From CAYORM01 sp964406375 (GTDB lineage: Bacteria; Pseudomonadota; Alphaproteobacteria; DSM-16000; Inquilinaceae), in NCBI GenBank assembly GCA_964406375.1, contig CAYORM010000086.1, positions 1 through 12,158 of the forward strand: DNA of 12,158 nt, in the 5' to 3' direction. The notes under the pieces were generated by a model. That model worked only from the letters and a program-made list of their open reading frames with translations, did no database searches and had not been told where the DNA came from. How positions within the stretch are numbered: the first letter of the stretch is position 1; every line of letters starts with the position of its first letter. Positions 1 through 7,313 of the stretch are shown piece by piece. Position numbers and translations under genes: made by a program.

Positions 1-1
1 G

Positions 2-1051
2 GGCGACCCCGGCCGCTCGAAATTCTACCTGTCGCTCCAGGACGACCTGATGCGCATCTTCGGCTCCGACCGGATGGACGGCATGCTGCAGAAGCTGGGC
101 CTCAAGGAAGACGAAGCTATCGTCCATCCCTGGATCAACAAGGCTCTGGAAAAGGCGCAGAAGAAGGTCGAGGCCCGCAACTTCGACATCCGCAAGAACC
201 TGCTGAAGTTCGACAACGTGATGAACGACCAGCGCAAGGTGATCTTCGAGCAGCGCATCGAGATCATGGCCCAGGAGGACGTGAGCGAGATCGTCCGGGA
301 CATGCGCCACGCCGTCATCGACGACATGGTGGCGAGGCATATCCCGGAGAACGCCTACGCCGAACAGTGGGATGTCGAGGGTCTCCAGGAGGACGTCGAG
401 CAATACCTCAACCTGAAGCTGCCCATCGTCGACTGGGCACACGAAGAAGGTATTGCCGATGAGGAACTGAAGCAGCGGATCATGCGCCGGGCCGACGAGG
501 AGGCCGCGGCGCGCGCCGCGCGCTTCGGCCGCGACATCATGCGCCAGGTCGAGAAGGCGATCCTGCTGCAGACGCTCGACCAGCTGTGGCGGGAGCATCT
601 GGTGACGCTGGATCACCTGCGGCAGGTGATCGGACTGCGCGGCTTCGGTCAGCGCGACCCGCTCAACGAATACAAGACGGAAGGCTTCACGCTGTTCGAG
701 TTGATGCTGACGCGGTTGCGCGAGACCGTGACCTCCCAGCTCATGCGGGTGGAGCTTACGCGCGGCGTGCCGCCGGAGCTGACGGACGAGGACCTTCCGG
801 AGATGGAGGCCGAGCACATCGACCCGTTCACCGGACTGAACGACATGGCGGAGCCGGAAATGGCAATGGCCGATGCGGGGCCGGTACGTGGCGGGGCCGG
901 AGCGGGACTGGCGCTGGCCCCGGCGCGGGCACGCAAGGGCGAGGCACCCAATCCCTCCGACCCGGCAACCTGGGGCAAGATACCACGCAACTCCGCCTGC
1001 CCATGTGGTTCGGGCCGCAAGTACAAGCACTGTCACGGACGTCTGAACTGA
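2..1051 (+). CDS. secA: Preprotein translocase ATPase subunit SecA, C-terminal part (5' end outside window)
   Basis: SecA is the cytosolic/peripheral-membrane ATPase that drives unfolded preproteins through SecYEG. The frame is open from base 2, so the gene starts upstream; 349 residues remain. They begin at the end of the second nucleotide-binding domain (GDPGRSKFYLSLQDDL, matching the E. coli stretch [20 protein letters not shown]) and continue through the helical scaffold (NFDIRKNLLKFDNV, NDQRKVIFEQR), the wing domain and the two-helix region (LQTLDQLWREHL, LRGFGQRDPLNEYK). A low-complexity Ala/Gly linker of about 50 residues then leads to the terminal SEC-C zinc finger CPCGSGRKYKHCHG. That finger holds the CxC and CH ligands known in E. 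coli SecA to bind zinc and contact SecB. The tail is intact and ends at TGA 1049-1051. The alternative frames over this stretch are shadows. Confidence 0.98.
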   Translation, partial: GDPGRSKFYLSLQDDLMRIFGSDRMDGMLQKLGLKEDEAIVHPWINKALEKAQKKVEARNFDIRKNLLKFDNVMNDQRKVIFEQRIEIMAQEDVSEIVRDMRHAVIDDMVARHIPENAYAEQWDVEGLQEDVEQYLNLKLPIVDWAHEEGIADEELKQRIMRRADEEAAARAARFGRDIMRQVEKAILLQTLDQLWREHLVTLDHLRQVIGLRGFGQRDPLNEYKTEGFTLFELMLTRLRETVTSQLMRVELTRGVPPELTDEDLPEMEAEHIDPFTGLNDMAEPEMAMADAGPVRGGAGAGLALAPARARKGEAPNPSDPATWGKIPRNSACPCGSGRKYKHCHGRLN

Positions 1052-1103
1052 TCCCTTACTGCCGTGTGCAACCCTGACATGCGCGTCGCGGCAGAATCCT
1101 GAA

Positions 1104-1125
1104 GCCGCCCCCGGTGCGGGGCGGC
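1104..1125 (+). terminator. GC-rich hairpin after secA, possible terminator without a T-tract
   Basis: GCCGCCCC (1104-1111) and GGGGCGGC (1118-1125) form a perfect 8-bp stem around the 6-nt loop CGGTGC, 52 bases after the secA stop. No T-run follows on either strand, so this is not a canonical intrinsic terminator. It could mark an RNA 3' end or a Rho-linked stop, or be a chance hairpin in GC-rich DNA. The remainder of the 1052-1187 spacer shows no recognisable promoter. Confidence 0.35.
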
Positions 1126-1187
1126 GCGCTGTCGCCACGCATGTTCGAGACCCGCCGCTTTCTCGCATTCCCGACCGGGGGCACGGC

Positions 1188-2075
1188 ATGGATCGTGTGA
1201 AACGGCTCGCCCTCGTCAGCATCGCCGTCGGCCTCGGCGTGCTGGCGCTGAAGTATGCGGCCTACCACATCACCGGGTCGGTGGCGCTCTATTCCGATGC
1301 GCTCGAAAGCATCGTCAACGTCGCCGCCGCCGTCGCGGCACTGCTGGCGATCCGGCTGAGCGCCAAGCCGCCGGACCGGAACCATCCCTACGGGCACTAC
1401 AAGGCCGAATACTTCGCCGCCGTGTTCGAGGGCGTGCTGATCTGCCTGGCGGCGCTGTCGATCTTCGGCAAGGCATGGCTCACGTTCCGCGAGCCTGCAG
1501 TCATCACCTCCCCCATCGAAGGCATCGTGATCAACGCCGTGGCAACGGTGATCAACGCAGTGTGGTGCTGGGTGCTCCTCAAGCAGGGACGCCGCTACAG
1601 GTCGCCGGCCCTTGTCGCCGACGGCCAGCACCTGCTGGCCGACGTTTTCTCTTCGGCCGGGGTCGCGGCGGGGCTCATCCTGGCGGTCGCGACAGGGTGG
1701 TTCTTCCTCGACCCGATCCTCGCCGTGCTGGTGGCGCTCAACATTCTCTGGATGGGCTGGCGGCTGGTGCGCGCCTCCATCGGCGGGTTGATGGACGAGG
1801 CCCCTCCCGCCGAGGTGCTGGACCGGATCCGCGATCTCATTTCCCGCTACGCCGCAGGAGCCATCGAGGCCCACGACCTGCGCGCGCGCACGTCCGGCCG
1901 GGTGACGTTCATCGACTTCCACCTCGTGGTCTCCGGCGAGATGAGCGTGGCCGAGGCGCACGAAATCTGCGACTCCATCGAGGCCGAGCTGAAGAGGGAA
2001 CTCGGCCCGGCGGTGGTCAGCATCCACGTCGAGCCGGAGGACAAGGCCAAGCACAGCGGCATCGTCGTGCTGTAG
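1188..2075 (+). CDS. Cation diffusion facilitator (CDF) family divalent metal efflux transporter, YiiP/FieF-like
   Basis: This inner-membrane metal/proton antiporter has 295 residues, about the E. coli YiiP/FieF length. Transmembrane helices lie roughly at residues 8-28, 34-56, 76-96, 112-131, 153-171 and 173-192. The cytoplasmic domain carries the YiiP-type ligands H229 (HDLR), H245 (DFHLVV), H258 (AHEI) and H280 (SIHVEPE). The family motif NHPYGHYKAE is at 65-74 and the LMDE turn at 201-204. In the transport site, helix 5 has the normal H148-x3-D152, but helix 2 reads SDALESIVN: E40 and N44 replace the two aspartates of YiiP DSLVD, with D37 nearby. Metal specificity (Zn, Fe, Mn or other) therefore cannot be assigned. 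The first ATG is used; a G-run (1177-1181) lies 6 nt upstream. It looks monocistronic between secA and ruvC, with no obvious metal-responsive operator. Confidence 0.93.
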   Translation: MDRVKRLALVSIAVGLGVLALKYAAYHITGSVALYSDALESIVNVAAAVAALLAIRLSAKPPDRNHPYGHYKAEYFAAVFEGVLICLAALSIFGKAWLTFREPAVITSPIEGIVINAVATVINAVWCWVLLKQGRRYRSPALVADGQHLLADVFSSAGVAAGLILAVATGWFFLDPILAVLVALNILWMGWRLVRASIGGLMDEAPPAEVLDRIRDLISRYAAGAIEAHDLRARTSGRVTFIDFHLVVSGEMSVAEAHEICDSIEAELKRELGPAVVSIHVEPEDKAKHSGIVVL

Positions 2076-2124
2076 CATCGCGGCTCGCCTTGGGTGGCCG
2101 ATGAGACGGTGTTATCCATTGACC

Positions 2125-2658
2125 ATGAGCAGACGAGCGATTCGCATCATCGGCATCGATCCCGGCCTCAGGCGAACCGGCTGGGGGGTGATAGAGGCGG
2201 AGGGATCGCGCCTTGTCCACGTCGCCGATGGAACGTTGCGGATCGCCGAGACACTGCCGCTGGCCGAGCGGCTGAGAGCGCTGCACGAGGCGCTGACGGC
2301 AGTGATCGCGGACATGACGCCCGACGAGGCGGCGGTCGAGCAGACCTTCGTCAACCGCGATGCGGCGGCAACCCTGAAGCTTGGCCAGGCGCGGGGGATT
2401 GCGCTGCTCGCACCCGCCGAGGCCGGACTGCCGGTCGCCGAGTACGCCCCGAACCAGGTCAAGAAGACGGTTGTCGGGGCCGGGCATGCCCAGAAGAACC
2501 AGATTGCCGCAATGGTGCGCATCCTGCTGCCGCGCTGCCGCCCCGACAGCGCCGACGCGGCAGACGCGCTTGCGATCGCCATTTGCCATGCCCATCATCG
2601 CGGCCGCCCCGATGTTTGTGGTGTCGTGACAGGCCTGCGCCCCGCACTGGCGGACTGA
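2125..2658 (+). CDS. ruvC: Crossover junction endodeoxyribonuclease RuvC
   Basis: RuvC is the Holliday junction resolvase of the RuvABC complex; it acts as a dimer making symmetric nicks across the junction. The protein has 177 residues (E. coli 173). The RNase H-fold catalytic acids are all visible: D12 in IGIDPG, E72 in VEQTFVN, and D144 and D147 in SADAADALAIA. I chose ATG 2125 because it gives the usual short N-terminus before the first strand (MSRRAIRIIGIDPG). An in-frame ATG at 2101 would add eight residues (MRRCYPLT). Neither start has a convincing Shine-Dalgarno sequence. ruvA follows 4 nt after the stop, and the ruvC-ruvA-ruvB order is standard for alphaproteobacteria. Only the start is uncertain. 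Confidence 0.96.
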   Translation: MSRRAIRIIGIDPGLRRTGWGVIEAEGSRLVHVADGTLRIAETLPLAERLRALHEALTAVIADMTPDEAAVEQTFVNRDAAATLKLGQARGIALLAPAEAGLPVAEYAPNQVKKTVVGAGHAQKNQIAAMVRILLPRCRPDSADAADALAIAICHAHHRGRPDVCGVVTGLRPALAD

Positions 2659-2662
2659 GTTG

Positions 2663-3274
2663 ATGATCGGCAAGCTCAGAGGCATCGTAGATACCGTGGC
2701 CGACGACTGGCTCATCATCGACGTCGGCGGCGTCGGCTACCAGGTTTACTGTTCCGGCCGTACGCTCGCCGCCCTGCCCGGCCGCGGCGAGCCGGTCGAG
2801 CTGGCCATCGAGACCTACGTGCGCGAAGATTCCATCCGGCTGTTCGGTTTCGCCTCGGAACTCGAGCGCGAATGGTTCCGCCTGCTCGACAACGTTCAGG
2901 GGGTCGGCACCCGGGTTGCCATGGCGATCCTCTCGACCCTGTCGGCGTCCGATCTCGCCAATGCCGTGGCGCTCGGCGACAAGGCGATGATCGCCCGTGC
3001 GCCCGGCGTCGGGCCCAAGCTCGCCCAGCGAGTGGTCACCGAACTCAAGGATCGCGCGCCGGTGCTGCAGCAGATCGATCCCGCAATCGCCGCCATCGGC
3101 GCCGCCATCGACGGCGGCGGCACGGCGCCGGCCGAGGCGGTCTCGGCACTGGTCAATCTCGGTTACGGCCAGGCGCAGGCGGCCGCGGCCGTGGGCGTTG
3201 CGGTGAAGCGCGCCGGTGACGGCGCCGGCACCGAGGCCCTGATTCGCGCCGCCCTCAAGGAGCTGGCACGATGA
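2663..3274 (+). CDS. ruvA: Holliday junction branch migration protein RuvA
   Basis: RuvA is the junction-binding subunit: its tetramers hold the four-way junction and load two RuvB hexamers. It is 203 residues, the E. coli length. Visible parts are the OB-fold domain I (about 1-63, starting MIGKLRGIV), the acidic pin residues E55 and D56 in YVREDSIRLFG, and the two helix-hairpin-helix motifs VQGVGTRVA (78-86) and APGVGPKLAQRVV (113-125). A flexible Ala/Gly linker (about 135-155) and the small RuvB-binding domain III (about 156-203, with LVNLGYGQAQA) follow. The start is ATG 2663, not the TTG immediately before it, because family members begin MIG. It lies 4 nt after ruvC and its last codons overlap the ruvB start (ATGA, 3271-3274), so translation of ruvA and ruvB is probably coupled. 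Confidence 0.97.
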   Translation: MIGKLRGIVDTVADDWLIIDVGGVGYQVYCSGRTLAALPGRGEPVELAIETYVREDSIRLFGFASELEREWFRLLDNVQGVGTRVAMAILSTLSASDLANAVALGDKAMIARAPGVGPKLAQRVVTELKDRAPVLQQIDPAIAAIGAAIDGGGTAPAEAVSALVNLGYGQAQAAAAVGVAVKRAGDGAGTEALIRAALKELAR

Positions 3275-4317
3275 ACCAACGCCTGATCGACCGCGCCAGC
3301 CAGGGCGACGACGAGGTCGACACCACGCTGCGGCCGCAGCGCTTCGCGGAGTTCATCGGCCAGCGGCGTGCCTGCCAGAACCTGGAGGTGTTCATCGAGG
3401 CCGCCCGTGCCCGCGGCGAGGCACTCGACCACGTGCTGTTCGCCGGCCCGCCCGGGCTCGGCAAGACGACGCTGGCACAGATCGTCGCCCGCGAGCTAGG
3501 GGTCAATTTCCGCGCCACCTCCGGGCCGGTGATTGCCAGGGCCGGCGACCTGGCGGCGCTGCTCACCAACCTCGAGGATCGCGACGTCCTGTTCATCGAC
3601 GAGATCCACCGGCTGAACCCGGCGGTCGAGGAGATCCTTTATCCGGCCATGGAGGATTTCCAGCTCGACCTGATCATCGGCGAGGGACCGGCGGCGCGTT
3701 CGGTGCGCATCGACCTCGCGCGGTTCACGCTGATCGGCGCCACCACCCGCACCGGCCTCATCACCACGCCGCTGCGCGACCGCTTCGGCATCCCGCTGCG
3801 CCTGGATTTCTACGGGACCGAGGAGCTGACGGCGATCGTCGCGCGGGGGGCGCGTCTGCTCGGCTGTCCGCTCGCCGAGGACGGGGCGGTCGAGATCGCC
3901 CGGCGGTCGCGCGGCACGCCGCGAATCGCCGGCCGGCTGTTGCGCCGGGTGCGCGACTTTGCCGCCGTATCCGGCGTGACGGTGATCGACGCGGCGGCGG
4001 CCGACCGGGCGCTGCGCCGGCTCGACGTCGATCCCGCCGGGCTCGACATGATGGACCGCCGCTATCTGCGGATGATCGCCGAGACCTATGGCGGCGGGCC
4101 GGTCGGGGTCGATACCCTCGCCGCCGCGCTGTCCGAACAGCGCGACATGATCGAGGATGTGATCGAGCCCTATCTCCTGCAACAGGGCCTGCTGTTGCGC
4201 ACGCCGCGCGGCCGGATGCTGGGCGAGAAGGGCTATCGCGCGCTCGGCCTCACCCCGCCCACCCGGCGGCCGGAGGCGCAGCTCGACCTCCTGCCCGACG
4301 ATCCCGAGGTCCCGTGA
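3271..4317 (+). CDS. ruvB: Holliday junction branch migration DNA helicase RuvB
   Basis: RuvB is the AAA+ hexameric motor that pumps DNA through the RuvA-bound junction. It has 348 residues (E. coli 336). The Walker A motif GPPGLGKT is at 59-66, Walker B LFIDEIH at 107-113, sensor 1 IGATTRTG at 155-162, and the arginine finger R171 is in PLRDRFG. The C-terminal winged-helix DNA-binding domain carries LLRTPRGR at 308-315. An AAGGAG ribosome site (3257-3262) lies 8 nt before the ATG, inside the end of ruvA. The ATG overlaps the ruvA stop by 4 nt, and the ruvB stop overlaps the ybgC GTG by 4 nt, which ties the recombination genes to the tol cluster. No key residue is missing. Confidence 0.98.
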   Translation: MNQRLIDRASQGDDEVDTTLRPQRFAEFIGQRRACQNLEVFIEAARARGEALDHVLFAGPPGLGKTTLAQIVARELGVNFRATSGPVIARAGDLAALLTNLEDRDVLFIDEIHRLNPAVEEILYPAMEDFQLDLIIGEGPAARSVRIDLARFTLIGATTRTGLITTPLRDRFGIPLRLDFYGTEELTAIVARGARLLGCPLAEDGAVEIARRSRGTPRIAGRLLRRVRDFAAVSGVTVIDAAAADRALRRLDVDPAGLDMMDRRYLRMIAETYGGGPVGVDTLAAALSEQRDMIEDVIEPYLLQQGLLLRTPRGRMLGEKGYRALGLTPPTRRPEAQLDLLPDDPEVP

Positions 4318-4739
4318 CGACGCCGACAGCATCCGGACGCACCCATCACTGGCCGGTGCGGGTGTATTGGGAGGACACCGACGCCTCGGGGATCGTCTAT
4401 CACGCGAGCTATCTGCGGTTTGCCGAGCGCGCCCGCACCGAGATGCTGCGCGAGCGGGGTCTGCAGCAGGCCTCGCTGCTCGAGGCGACCGGCACCGCCT
4501 TCGTGGTGCGGCGGATGACGATCGATTTCCGCCGTCCCGCGCGCCTCGACGACGCGTTGACGGTGGTCACGCGCGTCACAGCTGTGGCGGGGGCGACGGT
4601 CGAGCTGTCGCAGACGGTACAGCGCGATGACGAGCCGCTGGTGATATTCGGGGTGACGCTCGCCTGCCTGCGGGCGGACGGCCGTCCCGCCCGAATCCCG
4701 CCCCAAATTCGTGAAAGCTTCGCCGCGCTCGCGGGATGA
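4314..4739 (+). CDS. ybgC: Tol-Pal system-associated acyl-CoA thioesterase YbgC
   Basis: YbgC is a small cytoplasmic hot-dog-fold thioesterase of the 4-hydroxybenzoyl-CoA type, found at the head of most tol-pal clusters and linked by published work to phospholipid metabolism. It has 141 residues (E. coli about 134). The family signature runs from residue 18 (VYWEDTDASGIVYHASYLRF), with the catalytic aspartate at D23 and the conserved YH at 29-30; RRMTIDFRRPA (66-76) is the next conserved block. The start is GTG 4314 within GTGA, overlapping the ruvB stop by 4 nt; a GAGGT lies 3 nt upstream. The next gene, tolQ, begins 53 nt downstream. The physiological substrate cannot be read from the sequence. 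Confidence 0.95.
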   Translation: MTTPTASGRTHHWPVRVYWEDTDASGIVYHASYLRFAERARTEMLRERGLQQASLLEATGTAFVVRRMTIDFRRPARLDDALTVVTRVTAVAGATVELSQTVQRDDEPLVIFGVTLACLRADGRPARIPPQIRESFAALAG

Positions 4740-4792
4740 GGTGATGGCCGCCACGGCGCGCCGCGACCGATCGAGAGGAAAGAGACAAACGT

Positions 4793-5527
4793 ATGGACCA
4801 GTCCCTGGACACGGCGGCCCTGCTCTCGGGCGGGACGTCGGCCACGCACGATCTGTCGATGTGGGGCCTGTTCCTGCAGGCCGATCCGGTCGTCAAGGCG
4901 GTGATGCTGCTGCTGCTGGTGGCGTCGGTCTGGTGCTGGGCGATCATCTTCGAGAAATGGCTGCGGGTCCGCCGGCTGCGTGCCCAGGCCGATGCCTTCG
5001 AGGAACAGTTCTGGTCCGGCAGCTCGCTCGACGACCTCTACGACCAGATCGGCCAGGACCCGCCCGACCCGCTCTCGGCGACCTTCGCCGCCGGCATGAA
5101 GGAATGGCGGATCGCCGCGGAACGCGGCTTTGAAGGGCCGGCCATCATGCGGGTCGGCCTTGCCCAGCGCATCGACCGGGTGATGCAGGTGACGATCGCG
5201 CGCGAGCTGACACGGGTCGAACGCGGGTTGACCGTGCTGGCGACGGTCGGATCCACCGCCCCCTTCATCGGCCTGTTCGGCACCGTCTGGGGCATCATGA
5301 ACTCCTTCCAGTCGATCGCCGCTTCGGCCGATACGAGCCTCGCCGTTGTGGCGCCGGGCATCGCCGAGGCGCTGTTCGCCACCGCGATCGGCCTGTTCGC
5401 CGCGATCCCCGCGACCACGGCCTTCAATAAATTCTCCAACGACCTTAACGGCTACGCCGAACGCCTCGACAATTTCGCGGCAGAGTTCGGCGCCATCCTG
5501 TCGCGCTATCTCGAGGAGCGGGCCTGA
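4793..5527 (+). CDS. tolQ: Tol-Pal system proton channel subunit TolQ
   Basis: TolQ is an inner-membrane protein of the MotA/TolQ/ExbB family. With TolR it forms the proton-driven stator that energises TolA during outer-membrane constriction at division. It has 244 residues (E. coli 230). Three membrane segments are visible: about 33-55 (VVKAVMLLLLVASVWCWAII), 147-170 and 185-208. The cytoplasmic loop lies between the first two, and the conserved helix-2 block ATVGSTAPFIGLFGTVWG is at 150-167. The ATG is preceded by AGAGGA (4774-4779), a somewhat distant ribosome site. tolR starts 3 nt after the stop. No promoter is evident in the 53-nt gap after ybgC, so the gene is probably read from upstream. 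Confidence 0.97.
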   Translation: MDQSLDTAALLSGGTSATHDLSMWGLFLQADPVVKAVMLLLLVASVWCWAIIFEKWLRVRRLRAQADAFEEQFWSGSSLDDLYDQIGQDPPDPLSATFAAGMKEWRIAAERGFEGPAIMRVGLAQRIDRVMQVTIARELTRVERGLTVLATVGSTAPFIGLFGTVWGIMNSFQSIAASADTSLAVVAPGIAEALFATAIGLFAAIPATTAFNKFSNDLNGYAERLDNFAAEFGAILSRYLEERA

Positions 5528-5530
5528 GCG

Positions 5531-5998
5531 ATGGGGGTGAACCTCGGCTCCGGGAGTACGGGCGGCCGGCGGGGCGGGCGGCGCGGTAGCCGCCGGCCGA
5601 TGTCCGACATCAACGTCACGCCCTTCGTCGACGTGATGCTGGTGCTGCTGATCGTCTTCATGGTCACGGCGCCGCTACTGACCGTCGGCATTCCGGTCGA
5701 CCTGCCGCAGACGCGCGGGCAGAACATCCCGACCAGCGAGGAGCCGCTGATCGTCACCATCACCGCCGACGCGCAGATCTTCGTCCAGGAGACCGAGGTC
5801 GAGGCATCGAACCTCGTGCCGCTCCTGACGGCCATCACCAATGCCAATCCCGAGGCGCGGATCTTCGTCCGCGGGGACCGGCAACTCGCCTATGGGCGGA
5901 TCATGGAGGTGATGGGGGCCGTCACGGCGGCGGGCTTCACCCGTGTCGCCCTGGTCTCGGAGATGTCTCGCGACACCACCGCCGCCGAGGAGCCGTGA
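5531..5998 (+). CDS. tolR: Tol-Pal system protein TolR
   Basis: TolR is the ExbD/TolR-family partner of TolQ: one N-terminal transmembrane helix carrying the proton-accepting aspartate, plus a periplasmic domain. It has 155 residues. D34 lies in NVTPFVDVMLVLL and corresponds to the essential D23 of E. coli TolR. The helix spans about 34-53. Before it is an Arg/Gly-rich cytoplasmic tail (GGRRGGRRGSRRP, 11-23), typical of alphaproteobacterial TolR and consistent with the positive-inside rule. The start is ATG 5531, 3 nt after tolQ, with GAGGAG at 5513-5518. An internal ATG at 5600 (MSDINVTPF) would remove the basic tail and is less likely. tolA begins 9 nt after the stop. Confidence 0.96.
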   Translation: MGVNLGSGSTGGRRGGRRGSRRPMSDINVTPFVDVMLVLLIVFMVTAPLLTVGIPVDLPQTRGQNIPTSEEPLIVTITADAQIFVQETEVEASNLVPLLTAITNANPEARIFVRGDRQLAYGRIMEVMGAVTAAGFTRVALVSEMSRDTTAAEEP

Positions 5999-6007
5999 TC
6001 GACCGAC

Positions 6008-7279
6008 ATGCCGCTCGGCTTCATCCTCTCCCTCGGCCTTCATCTCATCCTGCTGCTGCTGATGATGGCGGGGCTTCCGCTGTTCCGCGCCCCGCCCCCG
6101 GCGATCGCAGTCGTCCCGGTCGAGGTGGTCAGCGCCGACGTGCTGAATGACGGCGCGGCCGGACGCATCGCCGAGACGCCGATGATCCGTCCGGAGGAGG
6201 CGCCGATCCCCGTCGCCCCGCCGCGTCCGACACCGACGCCGGAACCGGAACCCCAGCCGGAAGCAGAGCCGCAGGTCGCGGAGGTGCCGACGCCGGTCGA
6301 GGTGCCGCCGCCCGAGCCGGAGAGCATCGAGCCCGCGGCTGAACCCCCGGCTGAACCCGAGCCGCCGGCCGAGCCCCCGCCGCCGGAGCCAGAACTGCCG
6401 CTGCCCGAGCCCGAGCCGGTGGAGGTACCCGAACCCGTCGTCGAGCCGGAGCCGGTGGAAGCGCCCCCCAGCCTCGAGGCGACGCCCGAACCCGTTGAGC
6501 CGCCGGTCGATACGACAGTGGTGGAGCCGTCGCCGAGCGTCGCGCCTCAGGGTCCCGACCTGCCGACGCCGCCGACCCCGACGCCGCCCGAGGTGACGCG
6601 GCCGCAACCCACCCCGACCCCGGCTTTTGACGAGGCCGAGCCGCTGCCCGAGCCGGAGGAGGAGCCGCCGCCGGTGGTGACGGAGACGGTGCCGGACATC
6701 ACCGTCACCAATCCACCCTCCGGCGAGCCGGAGGCGCCGGCGGCCTCCACCGGCACCGCGCCTGCCGAGGAAGAGGTCGCGGCGCTGCCGCCGCAGGTCC
6801 CGGTGCCCGGGCGCCGTCCGACGCCGCCGCCGCGGCCGGCGACGCCGGAGCCCGGGCAGGTGGCCGAGACGCCGGCAGCATCGCCGCGTCCCTCGACGCC
6901 GGCGCCCGCCCCGGCGGAGGAGGATCCGATCGCCGCCGCCCTTACCGCCGGCTCGCCGCCGGCGCGGAGCGGGCAGGGGGGCAGCTCGGCCCAGATCTCG
7001 CAGGGGGAGAAGGACGCCATCGCCAGCCGGCTGCGTCCGTGCTGGAACGTGGATCCCGGCGCGGCGCAGCCGGAGATCGTGGAGATCAGGCTGCGCGTCG
7101 ATCCCGCGACCGGCGCACCGATCCGCGACAGTGTGGAGATCAGCCGCGGCAGCGGCCCCGCCGCCCAGGCGGCGCGGCGCGCTGTCCTCAACCCCGCCTG
7201 CCAGCCCTGGCCGCAGCCCGGCGGCGGCTGGCCCAGTGATACCTTCGTCCTTGTCTTCGACCCGCGGGACATGTTCTGA
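6008..7279 (+). CDS. tolA: Tol-Pal system protein TolA, Pro/Glu-rich TonB-like form
   Basis: TolA is the periplasm-spanning protein driven by TolQR that reaches TolB/Pal. It has 423 residues. One N-terminal membrane anchor (about 4-24) carries the SLGLHLIL motif with H12, equivalent to the SHLS-type TolQR contact. Residues about 61-310 are a proline- and glutamate-rich stalk with many PEPEP, PTPTP and PPEPE repeats, instead of the Ala/Lys-rich helix of E. coli TolA. Residues about 330-423 form the C-terminal TolA/TonB-like domain (GEKDAIASRLRPCWN; RRAVLNPACQPW; FVLVFDPRDMF), with C345 and C398 placed for a possible disulfide. The start is ATG 6008; GAGGAG (5987-5992) is 15 nt away. The identification rests on position between tolR and tolB, the anchor and the C-domain. 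The long open frame on the opposite strand is a shadow. Confidence 0.95.
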   Translation: MPLGFILSLGLHLILLLLMMAGLPLFRAPPPAIAVVPVEVVSADVLNDGAAGRIAETPMIRPEEAPIPVAPPRPTPTPEPEPQPEAEPQVAEVPTPVEVPPPEPESIEPAAEPPAEPEPPAEPPPPEPELPLPEPEPVEVPEPVVEPEPVEAPPSLEATPEPVEPPVDTTVVEPSPSVAPQGPDLPTPPTPTPPEVTRPQPTPTPAFDEAEPLPEPEEEPPPVVTETVPDITVTNPPSGEPEAPAASTGTAPAEEEVAALPPQVPVPGRRPTPPPRPATPEPGQVAETPAASPRPSTPAPAPAEEDPIAAALTAGSPPARSGQGGSSAQISQGEKDAIASRLRPCWNVDPGAAQPEIVEIRLRVDPATGAPIRDSVEISRGSGPAAQAARRAVLNPACQPWPQPGGGWPSDTFVLVFDPRDMF

Positions 7280-7313
7280 CCTGTTCTCTCGGCAGCCCAA
7301 AGGAGCCTGTTCG

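Noticed and set aside
1141..1200. A 19-codon ATG frame overlapping the start of the CDF gene
   Set aside because: It has no ribosome site and no recognisable peptide, and could easily arise by chance. It is not enough to call a leader peptide.
1056..2078. A 340-codon minus-strand frame covering the CDF gene
   Set aside because: His/Asp/Arg-rich shadow translation. The + strand gene has clear transporter motifs and membrane helices.
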